Counted from the first letter of the stretch, positions 37,100 to 47,821 are shown. The stretch: 64,000 nucleotides of DNA from Fluviispira multicolorata (GCF_009208585.1 NZ_WFLN01000006.1:434001-498000); one strand, 5' to 3'. Notes: generated from the sequence alone by a model not told the origin. Numbers and translations: made by a program.

Positions 37100-40000
37100 A
37101 TGACACAGTTCAATTCCAATGATGAACAAAAAAAACAAACACATTGGCGCAGCATTGAGGATTTAGAACAATCGCCTGAGTTTTTAAGTAAACTACAGCG
37201 CGAATTTCCTCACGGGGCCAGCGAACTTGAAATGCGCCCAGGCGTTCATAGAAGAAAGTTTTTAGGAATTATTGGAGCATCGTTGGCTCTTGCTGGGGTG
37301 ACTTCAACAGGTTGTATTAGAAGGCCTAAAGAGCATGTTTATCCTGAAAGTCATAGGCCAGAAGACACGCTTCCGGGAGTTCCAAAAAACTTTGCAACCT
37401 CTGCACAAATTGCAGGAAGTGTCCTCGGTTTATTGGTGACAAGTACGGATGGCAGACCTACAAAAATTGATGGAAACTCAAGACATATATCGAGCAATCC
37501 AATTGTGGGGAGCAAAATTGGTTCTTCTAATGCATTTGCTCAAGCAGAAATTTTAAATATGTATGATCCAGATCGTGGTCAAAAAGCCTTGAAATCTGGA
37601 AAAGAAGCTGCAAGAGATAATATATTAAACGATCTAAAAGCATCACTTTTGAAATCACAAAAAAGTGGAGGTGAAGATCTTGCATTAATATATTCTACAA
37701 ATTCATCACCATCTTATTCATCTTTAATAGAAGAATTCAAGTTAAAATATCCTAAAGCAATTGTTGTTGAGCAAGATTCAAATTATTCTAAAAATAGAAA
37801 ATTAGGATTAAGTCAGGTTTTAAACTCATCAGTTGATGTTACTTATGATTTTTTAAATGCAAATGTAATACTTGCAGTAGATTCTGATTTTATGGGAATT
37901 GAAGGTGACAGTGTTAAAAATGCAAGACAGTTTGCAGAAAAACGGAAAATTTTAAATTCAAATTCAAGTATGAATAGACTCTATAGCGTTGAGTCTCATT
38001 TTAGTATTACAGGAACTGCGTCCGACCATCGCTATACATTGAGAAGTGGCAAATTAGGCGAATTTTTAGTTTCACTTGCTTCTGAACTTTCAATGCTTGG
38101 AGCTCATTTCCCTACAGAAATTAGTAAATATTTTGAAAATAAATTTGATTTAGCGGATGGACTTAATAAGTGGATTAAAGCTTGCGCTAAAGATCTATAC
38201 TCTCAAAGAAATGCAAGTCTTGTTATTGTTGGGGATAGACAACCCGCATGGATGCACGCATTAGGTTTTGCAATAAACTCAGCACTTGGTGCGGCGGGAA
38301 AGACTGTTACTTTAACTGCTGATACCAGTAAAGTCAAAAATAATTCTTCAATTGCAAATTTAAAAGCTGCAATTGAATCAAAAAGTACACAAACTATAAT
38401 TATTATCGATGGCAACCCAGTTTATTCGTTACCAGCAGATGCAAAATTTTCTGAATTGTTACCTAAAGTAAAAAATAGTTTCTATTTAGGATTTGGGCAT
38501 GATGAAACATCTGCAGCTTGTTCTTACTTTATTCCTAAAACTCACTTTTTGGAGTCTTGGGGAGATGCAAGGACTGCAGATGGAACTGTTGGAGTGAGAC
38601 AGCCATTAATTGCACCTTTATTTGATGATTGTTTGGATGAGTATTCTTTTATTAGTTTTTTAATTCATCTCGACAATAAGATTTCTGGATATACCTATGT
38701 AAAACAGTACTGGCAAAAGAAACTTGGTAATCCAAGCGGTTTTGAAAATATCTGGCGTCATTCATTAAGTAATGGCTTTATTTCTGAAATTAAAAAAGAA
38801 ATTATTTCTTCTAATAATTATTCTTACGCACAGTTTGCTAATGATTATTCTAAATCTATTCGTACTGAAGATCCAAGTGAAAAATCTATTGATCTTGAGT
38901 TTTATTTAGACAGAACTGTTTATGATGGCAGTTATTCAAATAATGCTTGGATGCAAGAATTGCCAGATCCTGTTCATAAGCTTGTATGGGACAATGCTTT
39001 ACTTTTAAGCCCTAAAACAGCAAGAGCTATGGGTTTAAGAGCGCGTCCAAAGCCAGGAAAATCTGAAGTTGATCTCGTGCGTGTGACATACCGCAATAGA
39101 AGTTTCGATGTTGCTGTCTGGGAAGTACCCGGTGTTGCAGATTTTACTGGAGTTCTTCAATTAGGATATGGAAGAAAAGCAGGTAGAGTTGCAAAAGATT
39201 GTGGGTTTAATGCGAATTTAATACGTACATCTGACTCATGGTATGGTTCAGGAGCAAAATTAGAAAAAACAGGTCAAAAATATTCACTTGTTTCTACCCA
39301 AGAACATGGCTCAATGAATGGCACACCCGGAGAGCTGAGTGATAGACCCCAAGCTGTACGTGAAGCGACTTTAAAAGAATATAAATCAAATCCAGAATTT
39401 GTTCTTGAACAAGAGCTTATTCCAATTGAAGAACAAAGAAATAATCTTTTTAAATTTCCAAAAGATCCAGCACAAAAGAAATGGGCTCGTCAGCAATGGG
39501 GAATGACGATTGATTTAAATACATGCATTGGTTGCAATGCGTGTACCGTTGCGTGTCAGTCGGAAAATAATATTTCTGTTGTTGGTAAAGAAGAAGTCTT
39601 TAAAAATAGAGAAATGTCTTGGATTCGTTTGGATCGCTATTTTACAGGGAACGTAGATGATCCTGAAGTTCGTACCGTTTTTCAACCAATGAATTGTCAG
39701 CATTGTGAAAATGCTCCATGCGAAGCTGTTTGTCCTGTTGCTGCAACAGTACATAGCCCTGATGGACTGAATGATATGGCATATAATCGCTGTGTTGGAA
39801 CACGTTACTGTGCAAATAACTGTCCTTATAAAGTGCGCCGTTATAATTTCTTTAATTATAGTAAAATTGATGATGAACGGAATCCTCTTTATGCTATGCA
39901 GAAAAATCCTAACGTAACAGTTCGCTTCCGTGGTGTTATGGAAAAATGTACTTATTGTGTACAAAAAATAAACTCTGCACGCTCTAAATTCAAAAAGACA

Positions 40001-40216
40001 AATGATGGTTTAATTCCAGATGGAGCAATTGTAACAGCTTGTCAAAGTGTATGTCCAACAAATGCAATTGTATTTGGTGATATTGCCGATCCTTCAACGG
40101 CTGTTTCTAAATTAAAAGAACAAAGTCGTAATTATGCAGTGCTTGGTGAGTTAAATGTTAAACCAAGAACCACTTATCTTGCGAAACTTCGTAATGCAAA
40201 TCCTGACCTAGGTTAA
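37100..40216 (+). CDS. actB: Alternative complex III molybdopterin-like/iron-sulfur subunit
   Basis: A large periplasmic subunit of about 1,038 residues from the ATG at 37100. The N-terminus carries a twin-arginine segment (HRRKFLGIIG) running into a Cys (TSTGC), suggesting Tat export and possibly lipidation. The first 700 residues are the molybdopterin-oxidoreductase-like domain. The last 250 are ferredoxin-like with cluster motifs CIGCNACTVAC, CQHCENAPCEAVCP, CVGTRYCANNCP, and CTYC with a distant CQSVCP. The protein ends normally, and actD follows after 31 bases with no actC between. Confidence 0.93.
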   Translation: MTQFNSNDEQKKQTHWRSIEDLEQSPEFLSKLQREFPHGASELEMRPGVHRRKFLGIIGASLALAGVTSTGCIRRPKEHVYPESHRPEDTLPGVPKNFATSAQIAGSVLGLLVTSTDGRPTKIDGNSRHISSNPIVGSKIGSSNAFAQAEILNMYDPDRGQKALKSGKEAARDNILNDLKASLLKSQKSGGEDLALIYSTNSSPSYSSLIEEFKLKYPKAIVVEQDSNYSKNRKLGLSQVLNSSVDVTYDFLNANVILAVDSDFMGIEGDSVKNARQFAEKRKILNSNSSMNRLYSVESHFSITGTASDHRYTLRSGKLGEFLVSLASELSMLGAHFPTEISKYFENKFDLADGLNKWIKACAKDLYSQRNASLVIVGDRQPAWMHALGFAINSALGAAGKTVTLTADTSKVKNNSSIANLKAAIESKSTQTIIIIDGNPVYSLPADAKFSELLPKVKNSFYLGFGHDETSAACSYFIPKTHFLESWGDARTADGTVGVRQPLIAPLFDDCLDEYSFISFLIHLDNKISGYTYVKQYWQKKLGNPSGFENIWRHSLSNGFISEIKKEIISSNNYSYAQFANDYSKSIRTEDPSEKSIDLEFYLDRTVYDGSYSNNAWMQELPDPVHKLVWDNALLLSPKTARAMGLRARPKPGKSEVDLVRVTYRNRSFDVAVWEVPGVADFTGVLQLGYGRKAGRVAKDCGFNANLIRTSDSWYGSGAKLEKTGQKYSLVSTQEHGSMNGTPGELSDRPQAVREATLKEYKSNPEFVLEQELIPIEEQRNNLFKFPKDPAQKKWARQQWGMTIDLNTCIGCNACTVACQSENNISVVGKEEVFKNREMSWIRLDRYFTGNVDDPEVRTVFQPMNCQHCENAPCEAVCPVAATVHSPDGLNDMAYNRCVGTRYCANNCPYKVRRYNFFNYSKIDDERNPLYAMQKNPNVTVRFRGVMEKCTYCVQKINSARSKFKKTNDGLIPDGAIVTACQSVCPTNAIVFGDIADPSTAVSKLKEQSRNYAVLGELNVKPRTTYLAKLRNANPDLG

Positions 40217-40247
40217 AGTAACTGAGCATTATGAAGATGGAGGATTT

Positions 40248-40793
40248 ATGAATTCAAATAATAACAAAATGATCTATGGGGCTCTTGCTCAATTTGCAAC
40301 TGTTCCAGAAGTTTATCATGCATGTGAAAAAGTAAGAGATAAAGGATTTAGGAAATGGGATGCGCATTCTCCATTTCCAATTCATGGTTTAGATAAAGCA
40401 ATGGGACTTCCGCAAAGTAAACTTTCTTGGATTGTGGGTGCGACATCGGCAATTTTTGGAATTGGTGGATTTCTTCTTTGGGTTTGGATGAATGGTTTTG
40501 ATTATAAATTGGTTATTGCTGGTAAACCTTTTTTAGGTTTGTTGGGTTATTTTTTACCCGGATTTGAATGTGCGGTTTTATCAGCTGCAATTGCCTGTTT
40601 AGTTGGAATGCTTGCATTAAATAAGCTTCCACAATGGTATCATTCTTTGTTTCGTTCTGAAGCTTTTAAACGAGTTACGGATGATAGTTTTTTTATTTCC
40701 ATTGAAGCAACTGATCCAAAATTCCATCCAGTTAAAACTGTGGAGTTCTTAAAAGAATTAGGCGCAACTCAAGTGGAACTTGTGGAGCAGTAA
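40248..40793 (+). CDS. actD: Alternative complex III subunit ActD (DUF3341)
   Basis: A 181-residue membrane subunit with two helices. The N-terminal segment, containing KWDAHSPFPIHGLDKAMGL, is the DUF3341/ActD signature. In ACIII structures it is a structural two-helix subunit. Preceded by a GGAGG site. actE's start lies just after its stop. Confidence 0.92.
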   Translation: MNSNNNKMIYGALAQFATVPEVYHACEKVRDKGFRKWDAHSPFPIHGLDKAMGLPQSKLSWIVGATSAIFGIGGFLLWVWMNGFDYKLVIAGKPFLGLLGYFLPGFECAVLSAAIACLVGMLALNKLPQWYHSLFRSEAFKRVTDDSFFISIEATDPKFHPVKTVEFLKELGATQVELVEQ

Positions 40794-40797
40794 ACAT

Positions 40798-41466
40798 ATG
40801 GTACAAATTAAATGTAATAATAAATTATTTTCTTCGATTATCGGAGCGACTTTTTTGTCTCTCACTTTAATTGGATGTCGTGGACAAAAAAGTGAGAATC
40901 CACCTATTTTACCAATTCAAAATATGGTTGAGCAAACTTCTTTTGGTCCTCAATCAAAAAATGAATTTTACAAAGATGGTAGAGCTTATCGTCCACAAAT
41001 TCTTGGTACAGTTGAATTTGATAAACCTAAAACAGACAAACGTTTGTATGAAGGTAAAGAACCTGATTCAACTGAACATGATCCAAAATGGGTTAAAAAA
41101 ATTCCGTTAAAGCTTTCTGAAAAAGATATTCAACGAGGCCAAGCAAAATATGTTGTATTTTGTACACCTTGCCATGGATATGCAGGAGATTCAGATGGGC
41201 TCGTCACTCAAAGAGCAGGCGGAGTAATAAGACCTTCTAATATACATGATAAAGAGAGACTGGCTCTTCCTGTTGGAAAAATCTATGATGCAATTCATAA
41301 TGGAGTTAATAATTGGAATATGCCAGGTTTTGCTTCGCAATTAAGTGTTGAAGATAAATGGGCTGTTGTTGCATATGTGCGTGCATTGCAATTGACGAGA
41401 CGTGCGACTTTAGAAAATATACCAGCAGATATTAAAGCTAAACATGGTTGGAGTAATAAACAATGA
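40798..41466 (+). CDS. actE: Alternative complex III monoheme cytochrome c lipoprotein
   Basis: About 222 residues. A signal peptide ends in the lipobox LTLIGC, so the protein is probably a lipid-anchored periplasmic cytochrome. One heme site, CTPCHGYAGD, with a distal Met probably in WNMPGF. It hands electrons to the oxidase. The ATG at 40798 was chosen with an upstream GGAG; a frame start at 40780 overlaps actD. The 3' end overlaps actF by four bases. Confidence 0.92.
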   Translation: MVQIKCNNKLFSSIIGATFLSLTLIGCRGQKSENPPILPIQNMVEQTSFGPQSKNEFYKDGRAYRPQILGTVEFDKPKTDKRLYEGKEPDSTEHDPKWVKKIPLKLSEKDIQRGQAKYVVFCTPCHGYAGDSDGLVTQRAGGVIRPSNIHDKERLALPVGKIYDAIHNGVNNWNMPGFASQLSVEDKWAVVAYVRALQLTRRATLENIPADIKAKHGWSNKQ

Positions 41467-42677
41467 GTGGGAGCCACACTAAAGTTACATTAACACAAGA
41501 AAATGCGCGCTTACCGCAAGAGCATTTTTTTTCCAAATTACCACTTGCAGGTACAGCTGTTGGTTTGGCATCTCTTTTAATTGCATTTATGCTCGGTCGA
41601 TCAAATTCCTCTTATTTTTTCTTTTCATTTCATGTCTGGTGGCTTTTCTTTTTAAGTATAGCAATTGGAGCTGTTTTTTTTGTACTTATTCAATTTGCTA
41701 CAAAATCTGGATGGAGTGTCGTAGTTAGAAGGCTGGCAGAAAATATAAGTATGACAATGCCTTTGTTCTTTGTACTTGTTATTGTCATGGCTTTTGGAAC
41801 GGGTACACTTTATCATCATTGGTTAAGTCATGAAGCATTAGCAGATAAAGTACTTCAATCTAAACAGTGGTATTTAAATATCCCATTTTTTTATATTAGA
41901 ACTATATTTTATATGATCATGTTTACTTGGGCCGCTATTTATTTTTCTAAGCGTTCTGCCAAGCAAGATGAAACTGGAAATTTTGAAATTACTTATAAAT
42001 TACAAAATGCAAGTTACCCATTTTTAATTATATTAGGATTTTGTGTTACTTTTGCTGCTTTTGATTGGATAATGTCATTAGATCCTCACTGGTATTCTAC
42101 AATATTTGGTCTCTATTTCTTTGCAAGTTGTTATATGGTGTTTTTTGCTGCATTAATTATTGCAACAAGAATTGTTCATAACGTACCAGCTTTAAAGGAT
42201 GTAATTACAGTTGAGCATTATCATGATTTAGGAAAATTACTTTTTGCTCATACATGTTTTTGGGCATATGCAGCATTCTGTCAATATTTGCTCATTTGGT
42301 ATGGTAATATTCCTGAAGAAACGGCTTGGTATGGTATTCGTGAAAATCATGGATGGTTTTATGTTTTTGTGTTACTTTGTGTAGGACACTTTATAGTTCC
42401 GTTTTTATTTTTAATGGCAAGAAGAGCAAAACGTTCACGTAATTTAATATTTGCTATAGCTATCTGGATGCTATTTATGCATTTTCTTGATCTCTACTGG
42501 TTAGTAGTTCCTTCAGGTTTTGAAGAAGGACCTCAATTTGGATTGATCGATATATTTTGTTTCTTAGGAATTGGTGGACTTTTTGTTGCATTATTTGCTG
42601 CAGTAACTCGGAGAAAGGCTCTTGTGCCAATAAAAGATCCTCGTCTCCCAGAATCAATGACGTATGAAAATGTTTAA
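41463..42677 (+). CDS. actF: Alternative complex III integral membrane subunit ActF
   Basis: A 404-residue polytopic subunit of about ten helices. The segment TFAAFDWIMSLDPHWYSTIFG is typical of ActF, distinguishing it from the NrfD-like ActC. ATGA overlap with actE indicates translational coupling. ActF is thought to pair with ActC in the membrane core, so its presence without ActC is notable. Confidence 0.9.
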   Translation: MSGSHTKVTLTQENARLPQEHFFSKLPLAGTAVGLASLLIAFMLGRSNSSYFFFSFHVWWLFFLSIAIGAVFFVLIQFATKSGWSVVVRRLAENISMTMPLFFVLVIVMAFGTGTLYHHWLSHEALADKVLQSKQWYLNIPFFYIRTIFYMIMFTWAAIYFSKRSAKQDETGNFEITYKLQNASYPFLIILGFCVTFAAFDWIMSLDPHWYSTIFGLYFFASCYMVFFAALIIATRIVHNVPALKDVITVEHYHDLGKLLFAHTCFWAYAAFCQYLLIWYGNIPEETAWYGIRENHGWFYVFVLLCVGHFIVPFLFLMARRAKRSRNLIFAIAIWMLFMHFLDLYWLVVPSGFEEGPQFGLIDIFCFLGIGGLFVALFAAVTRRKALVPIKDPRLPESMTYENV

Positions 42678-42688
42678 GGTGGTTTGAG

Positions 42689-43039
42689 ATGTTAAAATTT
42701 ATCAAAGGTCAAAATACAAATTTATCTTCAGATCATGGTTCAGGGTCTGAACAAGAAGATGAGCCAGATCGTCCACCGGTTTTAGTTACAACTGTTATTG
42801 TTGTTTTTTCATTTTTATTTCTCTTAATAGTTGCAATTGTGGCATCTACAGTGTTGTGGAAAGCGACTGAGGCACGTGAAAAAGAAGTGCAAACAGGAAT
42901 GGGAGATCATCAAAGAATTGAATATGTTAAAAATCAAGAAGAAATCTTATCTTCTTATAAAAAATTAGATGATGGTTACTATCAAATTCCAATAGCACAA
43001 GCTGTGAAGCAATTTGTGAAAGAACAAAATAGTAATTAG
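42689..43039 (+). CDS. Small single-helix protein between actF and the SCO gene
   Basis: 116 residues: a hydrophilic acidic N-terminus, one strong membrane helix (about 32-56), and a periplasmic tail ending near a segment with PIAQAVKQFVKEQ. I do not recognise a named family, but similarly placed small proteins occur in other ACIII/oxidase clusters, so it is likely an accessory or assembly subunit. Confidence 0.65.
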   Translation: MLKFIKGQNTNLSSDHGSGSEQEDEPDRPPVLVTTVIVVFSFLFLLIVAIVASTVLWKATEAREKEVQTGMGDHQRIEYVKNQEEILSSYKKLDDGYYQIPIAQAVKQFVKEQNSN

Positions 43040-43054
43040 TCAGGAGTTATTGTT

Positions 43055-43921
43055 TTGAAGTCTAATATTATTTTAGTTAAAATATTTGTAATATTTCTTT
43101 GTTCTTTTTTGAACAAGGAAATATTTGCTTTTGATGAAAGAAATCCTTTTCCTAATGCAAAAGGAGTAAGTACAGGTTCTGGTATTCCTTTAAGTAAAGT
43201 GCCAGAAGTAATGCAAGGCGTTACAATTACCGAAAAACTTGGAAGTTCAATTGATTTAAATAATACTTTTACAGATTCAAATGGTAAAGTAACTAAAATC
43301 TCTGAAATGCTTTCCGATGGAAAACCTCTTATATTAACGTTGAATTATTATAGATGCACTTCTCTTTGTTCATTGCAATTGGTTAATTTTGCAAATTCCT
43401 TGAAAGATATGGGCTGGAAAATTGGTAAAGATTTTAAAATTGCGACAGTCAGTTTTGATCCTAGTGATGTTCCTAAAATTGCTAAAGAGCAGCAAAATCA
43501 TTATTTATCTTTGACAGAACAAAAAAATGCAGATTGGCAGTTTTATGTTGGAACCAATGAGAGTATAAAAAAATTAACAGATGAAGTTGGATTTTATTAT
43601 AGGTATGATACTGCAAGCAAAGAATTTGCGCATGCTGCAGCTATATTTATAATAAGTCCAGAAGGTAAAATATCTAGATATCTTTATGGTATAACATACA
43701 AATCTCGAGATATTAAATTTTCGTTAATGGATGCTTCAATGAATAAAATTGGTTCTCCGACCGATCAAATTCTCTTAACCTGCTTTCATTATAATCCTAC
43801 ATCAGGAAAATATGATGCATTTGCGGTGGGAATGTTACGTATCGGAGCATCATTAACAGTGTTATCGTTACTTATTATTTTAGGGTTCTTTTTTTGGCGC
43901 GAAAAGCGCAAGGCATATTAG
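43055..43921 (+). CDS. SCO1/SenC family copper chaperone
   Basis: Delivers copper to the CuA site of the oxidase. The 288-residue protein starts with TTG, supported by an AGGAG site. It has a signal peptide, the copper-binding CxxxC in YYRCTSLCSLQL, the distal His in FAHAAAIFI, a thioredoxin-like fold, and a C-terminal membrane helix. Placed directly before coxB. Confidence 0.93.
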   Translation: MKSNIILVKIFVIFLCSFLNKEIFAFDERNPFPNAKGVSTGSGIPLSKVPEVMQGVTITEKLGSSIDLNNTFTDSNGKVTKISEMLSDGKPLILTLNYYRCTSLCSLQLVNFANSLKDMGWKIGKDFKIATVSFDPSDVPKIAKEQQNHYLSLTEQKNADWQFYVGTNESIKKLTDEVGFYYRYDTASKEFAHAAAIFIISPEGKISRYLYGITYKSRDIKFSLMDASMNKIGSPTDQILLTCFHYNPTSGKYDAFAVGMLRIGASLTVLSLLIILGFFFWREKRKAY

Positions 43922-43933
43922 GGAGTGTGAAAC

Positions 43934-44920
43934 GTGTCAGAAACAGTCGGGCCAGATTCAGCAGCATGGCAAGGATCATTTTGGTTGCCGCAAAATGCTT
44001 CTCCAATGACAAGTGGACAGGATGCTTTATTTTATTTCATTTATAGCCTCTCTGTATTTTTCTTTGTACTTGTTGTTGGTTTTATGGTGTTTTTTGCATG
44101 GAAATATCGTAAACGGAAAGAGGGAGAAAGCACTGTAGACATTCATGGAAATACGAAATTAGAAATTATTTGGAGTGTTATTCCAGGTGTTTTATTTATC
44201 GTTATTTTTATTTGGGGATTTTTTGATTGGATTAAATTAAATGTAGTACCTCAAGGAGCACTTGAAGTTCGTGTGGTTGGACGTAAGTGGGATTGGTTAT
44301 TTATTGATCAAAAAACGGGTGCTGAAACATCTGATTTAATTGTACCAATTAATGTACCTGTTCGATTGACAATGTCTTCTGCTGACGTAATTCATGGCTT
44401 TTATATCCCAGATTTCCGAATTAATCGTGACGTGTTGCCAAATCAATACACTGTTGTTTGGTTTAAAGCAGAAAAAGCAGGATCGTATCCAATATTGTGT
44501 ACACAATATTGTGGTACAAAACACTCGCAAATGGTTCGTTATGTAAAGGTTTTACCTAAAGAAGATTACGATAAAGCCATGATTGCTGCGCAGGGAGCAG
44601 GGTTAACGCCCGTTGAGCTTGGAAAGAAATTATTTGCTGGTAAAGGAGCTTGCGCTTCTTGTCACAGTGTTACTCCAGATAAGGTTCGTTTAGTTGGACC
44701 TCCCTTATTTGGTACATACGGTGAAATGCAGAATGTTGTTCATTCTGGCGGTAAAAAAGAAACAATTAAATTCGACGATAATTATATTCGTGAATCTATT
44801 GTCGATCCGAATATTCGAGTGGTTGTAGGTTATCCTCCAGTGATGCCTTCTTATCAGGGTCAATTAAATGATAAAGAACTTAATGCTCTAATTGAATATA
44901 TTAAATCACTGAAGAAATAA
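43934..44920 (+). CDS. coxB: Cytochrome c oxidase subunit II with fused cytochrome c (caa3 type)
   Basis: 328 residues, GTG start. Two N-terminal helices, a CuA domain with the CuA ligands CTQYCGTKHSQM, then a C-terminal cytochrome c domain with CASCH near 235 and a distal Met near the end. The fusion marks a caa3-type oxidase, able to take electrons directly from ActE or another cytochrome. Confidence 0.95.
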   Translation: MSETVGPDSAAWQGSFWLPQNASPMTSGQDALFYFIYSLSVFFFVLVVGFMVFFAWKYRKRKEGESTVDIHGNTKLEIIWSVIPGVLFIVIFIWGFFDWIKLNVVPQGALEVRVVGRKWDWLFIDQKTGAETSDLIVPINVPVRLTMSSADVIHGFYIPDFRINRDVLPNQYTVVWFKAEKAGSYPILCTQYCGTKHSQMVRYVKVLPKEDYDKAMIAAQGAGLTPVELGKKLFAGKGACASCHSVTPDKVRLVGPPLFGTYGEMQNVVHSGGKKETIKFDDNYIRESIVDPNIRVVVGYPPVMPSYQGQLNDKELNALIEYIKSLKK

Positions 44921-44956
44921 TTATTAAGATTTTTTGGATATTTAGGAGCTTTGCTT

Positions 44957-46651
44957 ATGGAAAAACGAGATATGGGAAAACCTGTATTATTTGCGGATAT
45001 GCTATCGTCGCATCATGATACAGGGTCAAATTATTTAAATGCTAAAAAGGGATTTTTATCCTGGTTATTTACCGTAGATCACAAACGCATAGGAATTATG
45101 TATTTTGTTGCAATTTCGGTTTTCTTTTTAGTGGGCGGATTTTTTGCACTTCTGTTGCGTGCTGAACTCATGCAAGAAAGAATTGTAAATGCAACTGCAA
45201 ATTCATATATGATCAGTGCGGATCACTTTAATGAAGCGTTTACATTTCATGGTTCTATTATGGTATTCCTTGTAATTATTCCCTCAATACCCGCAACTTT
45301 AGGTAACTTTTTATTGCCTTTAATGATTGGTGCAAAAGATGTTGCATTTCCAAAATTAAATTTAATGAGTTTTCATATTTACATTGTAGGGGCTATTTTT
45401 CTTGTATACACCATCGCATTTGGTGGCCTCGACACAGGTTGGACATTTTATACTCCTTACAGCACTGAAACTTCTACATCTGTTGTTGCTGCTGTTTTTG
45501 GTGCATTTATCTTAGGATTTTCTTCAATATTAACAGGTTTAAATTTTATAGTAACGGTTCATAAAATGCGCGCACCTGGAATGACTTGGGTAAGAATGCC
45601 TTTATTTGTTTGGGCAATTTATGCAACAAGTGTCATTCAGGTTCTTGCTACTCCCGTTCTTGCTGTTACTTTAGTATTGGTAGCCATGGAACGTTTACTT
45701 GGAATCGGTATTTTCGATTCTAATTTAGGCGGAGATCCTGTTTTATTTCAAAACTTTTTCTGGTTCTATTCTCACCCAGCTGTGTACATTATGATCCTTC
45801 CTGCTTTTGGAGTTATGAGTGAATTAATTACGACACATTCTCGCAAAAGTATTTTCGGTTATAAAGCGGTTGCAATTTCAAGTATTGGTATTGCAGTTAT
45901 TGGATTTTTTGTTTGGGGACATCATATGTTCACAAGCGGACAATCTGCACTTGCAACTGTTTTTTTCTCATTCTTAACTTATGCAGTTGCAGTTCCTACG
46001 GCAATTAAAGTTTTTAGTTGGGTTGCTACCCTCTATAAAGGTTCCATTTCTTTTACGACACCAATGTGTTACGCATTTGTTTTCTTGTTTCTATTTTTAA
46101 TTGGTGGAATAACTGGAATATTTTTAGGGGCAATTTCTACCGATGTTCATTTACACAATACTTATTTTGTTGTCGCACATTTTCACTATGTGATGATGGG
46201 TGGTACCTTAATTGCATGGATCGGAGCTATTTATCACTGGTGGCCAAAAATCACTGGAAAAAAATATAGCGAAACTTGGGGAAGAATCAGTTCAGTTGTT
46301 GTTTTTTTAGGATTTAACCTAACATTTTTTCCTCAATTTATAATGGGAACGCGTGGAATGCCAAGGCGCTATTATGATTATTTACCAGAATATTATAATT
46401 TCCATGTTCTCTCTACTATAGGATCTTGGGTTCTTGCTATAGGACTCTTTATTGTTCTTTTTAATTGGCTTCATTCAATTTTCTTTGGAAAAAATGAGTC
46501 AAGTTCAAATCCTTGGAAAGCAAAAACAATTGAGTGGACTGACACAGCGGTTGTTCCTATTGAACATAATTTTGAAAAACAGCCGATATCAACCCATGGA
46601 CCATATGAATTTGATGAACTTGTAAAACCTGTTAAAACAGGAGGTCATTAA
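44957..46651 (+). CDS. coxA: Cytochrome c oxidase subunit I
   Basis: Heme-copper oxidase catalytic subunit of about 564 residues, at the ATG after an AGGAG site; an upstream TTG at 44951 is the alternative. Heme a and a3/CuB ligands are present: [25 protein letters not shown] with the His-Pro and cross-linked Tyr region, HHMFTSG, and HFHYVMMGG. About 12 helices. Core of the terminal oxidase. Confidence 0.97.
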   Translation: MEKRDMGKPVLFADMLSSHHDTGSNYLNAKKGFLSWLFTVDHKRIGIMYFVAISVFFLVGGFFALLLRAELMQERIVNATANSYMISADHFNEAFTFHGSIMVFLVIIPSIPATLGNFLLPLMIGAKDVAFPKLNLMSFHIYIVGAIFLVYTIAFGGLDTGWTFYTPYSTETSTSVVAAVFGAFILGFSSILTGLNFIVTVHKMRAPGMTWVRMPLFVWAIYATSVIQVLATPVLAVTLVLVAMERLLGIGIFDSNLGGDPVLFQNFFWFYSHPAVYIMILPAFGVMSELITTHSRKSIFGYKAVAISSIGIAVIGFFVWGHHMFTSGQSALATVFFSFLTYAVAVPTAIKVFSWVATLYKGSISFTTPMCYAFVFLFLFLIGGITGIFLGAISTDVHLHNTYFVVAHFHYVMMGGTLIAWIGAIYHWWPKITGKKYSETWGRISSVVVFLGFNLTFFPQFIMGTRGMPRRYYDYLPEYYNFHVLSTIGSWVLAIGLFIVLFNWLHSIFFGKNESSSNPWKAKTIEWTDTAVVPIEHNFEKQPISTHGPYEFDELVKPVKTGGH

Positions 46652-46654
46652 CTT

Positions 46655-47320
46655 ATGTCTGCTCATAATCATGAAGGCGAACATTCTAAATTTTTAGCGC
46701 ACCATTTTAAATCTATGAGCCAGCAGACAGCTGCTGGTAAGCTTGGAATGTGGATTTTTATGGCGCAAGAATTGTTATTTTTCTCAGGATTATTTTGTGC
46801 ATATGGTTTTATGCGTTTTATGTACCCTGATATGGTTACACAGGGTCAGTCTTCAATGGACTGGAGGCTTGGTGGAATAAACAGCGTCATTCTGCTTGTT
46901 AGTTCTTTGACAATGAGTTTGTGCGTACGTTCAGCACGTTCAAACAACAAAGCTGGAACTGTTAAATTTCTCGTAGCAACCATGATTTGTGGTTTATTGT
47001 TCTTAGTCATTAAAGGTTCAGAATGGGGAATGCACTTTCATGAAGGATATTTTCCTGGTAAATTCTTTAATCCTGTGGCTCATGCTGAAATTCAAGACCC
47101 ATTAGCTCACATATTTTTTGGACTCTATTATGTAATGACTGGAATGCATGGATTGCATATTGTGGTCGGACTTGGCTTGATGACTTGGATGCTTGTTCGA
47201 GCAAATCGCGGGGAATTTAGTTCCGAAAATTATGTTTCGTTAGAGAATACAAGTTTGTTCTGGCACCTTGTTGATATAGTCTGGATATTTTTATATCCAC
47301 TCCTTTATCTTGCAAAGTAA
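46655..47320 (+). CDS. coxC: Cytochrome c oxidase subunit III
   Basis: 221 residues with about five helices. Subunit III features include the GMWIFMAQELLFFSGLFCAY start and GMHGLHIVVGL, then FWHLVDIVWIFLYPLLYL. Starts four bases after coxA. Confidence 0.95.
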   Translation: MSAHNHEGEHSKFLAHHFKSMSQQTAAGKLGMWIFMAQELLFFSGLFCAYGFMRFMYPDMVTQGQSSMDWRLGGINSVILLVSSLTMSLCVRSARSNNKAGTVKFLVATMICGLLFLVIKGSEWGMHFHEGYFPGKFFNPVAHAEIQDPLAHIFFGLYYVMTGMHGLHIVVGLGLMTWMLVRANRGEFSSENYVSLENTSLFWHLVDIVWIFLYPLLYLAK

Positions 47321-47340
47321 CAGTTTAGGAGCTAAAAGTT

Positions 47341-47805
47341 ATGTTAAAAATAGTTAGAAATAAAAAAAGACAAAATAGTTCAGAACATTCGTCTGGAGAT
47401 CAAAAGCATTCTCATAATAATGAACATGGTCTTTTACCAGTTCGACTTTATGTAGGAATCTTTATAGTATTGTTGATGATGATTTTTATGAATATAGGAA
47501 TCTCTATGCTTCCTATACCGTCTATTTGGATTGTTTCTTTATTAATATTTGTGGCAATCATTCAGACGATTTTAGTTGCTGTGTTTTATATGGAACTTAT
47601 TCATGAAGATAAATTTTATTCCTTCGTGTTTGGTTCAGCGGTTTTGTTTATGCTCCTCTTTTTTGGAATCACTTTGGGTGAAATTAGAGGAAGAGATTTT
47701 TTTACTGCGACTGAAGGTGTTAAAATGATGAGAGGAGTTGACCAAAATGGAAACTTCGCTCCGGGTGGACCTAAGCTTGAGAAAAAGAGTGAAGGATCTC
47801 ATTGA
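47341..47805 (+). CDS. coxD: Cytochrome c oxidase subunit IV family protein
   Basis: 154 residues with a His-rich hydrophilic N-terminus and three membrane helices (about 36-58, 62-84, 94-112). This matches the prokaryotic subunit IV (CtaF/CoxD) pattern found last in caa3 operons. It ends the respiratory cluster, converging on the gene below. Confidence 0.85.
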   Translation: MLKIVRNKKRQNSSEHSSGDQKHSHNNEHGLLPVRLYVGIFIVLLMMIFMNIGISMLPIPSIWIVSLLIFVAIIQTILVAVFYMELIHEDKFYSFVFGSAVLFMLLFFGITLGEIRGRDFFTATEGVKMMRGVDQNGNFAPGGPKLEKKSEGSH

Positions 47806-47821
47806 TTTCATTTCGTACGAT

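Noticed and set aside
39515..39964. 149-codon minus-strand frame inside actB
   Set aside because: Antisense shadow of the iron-sulfur domain of ActB, with no ribosome site or family match.
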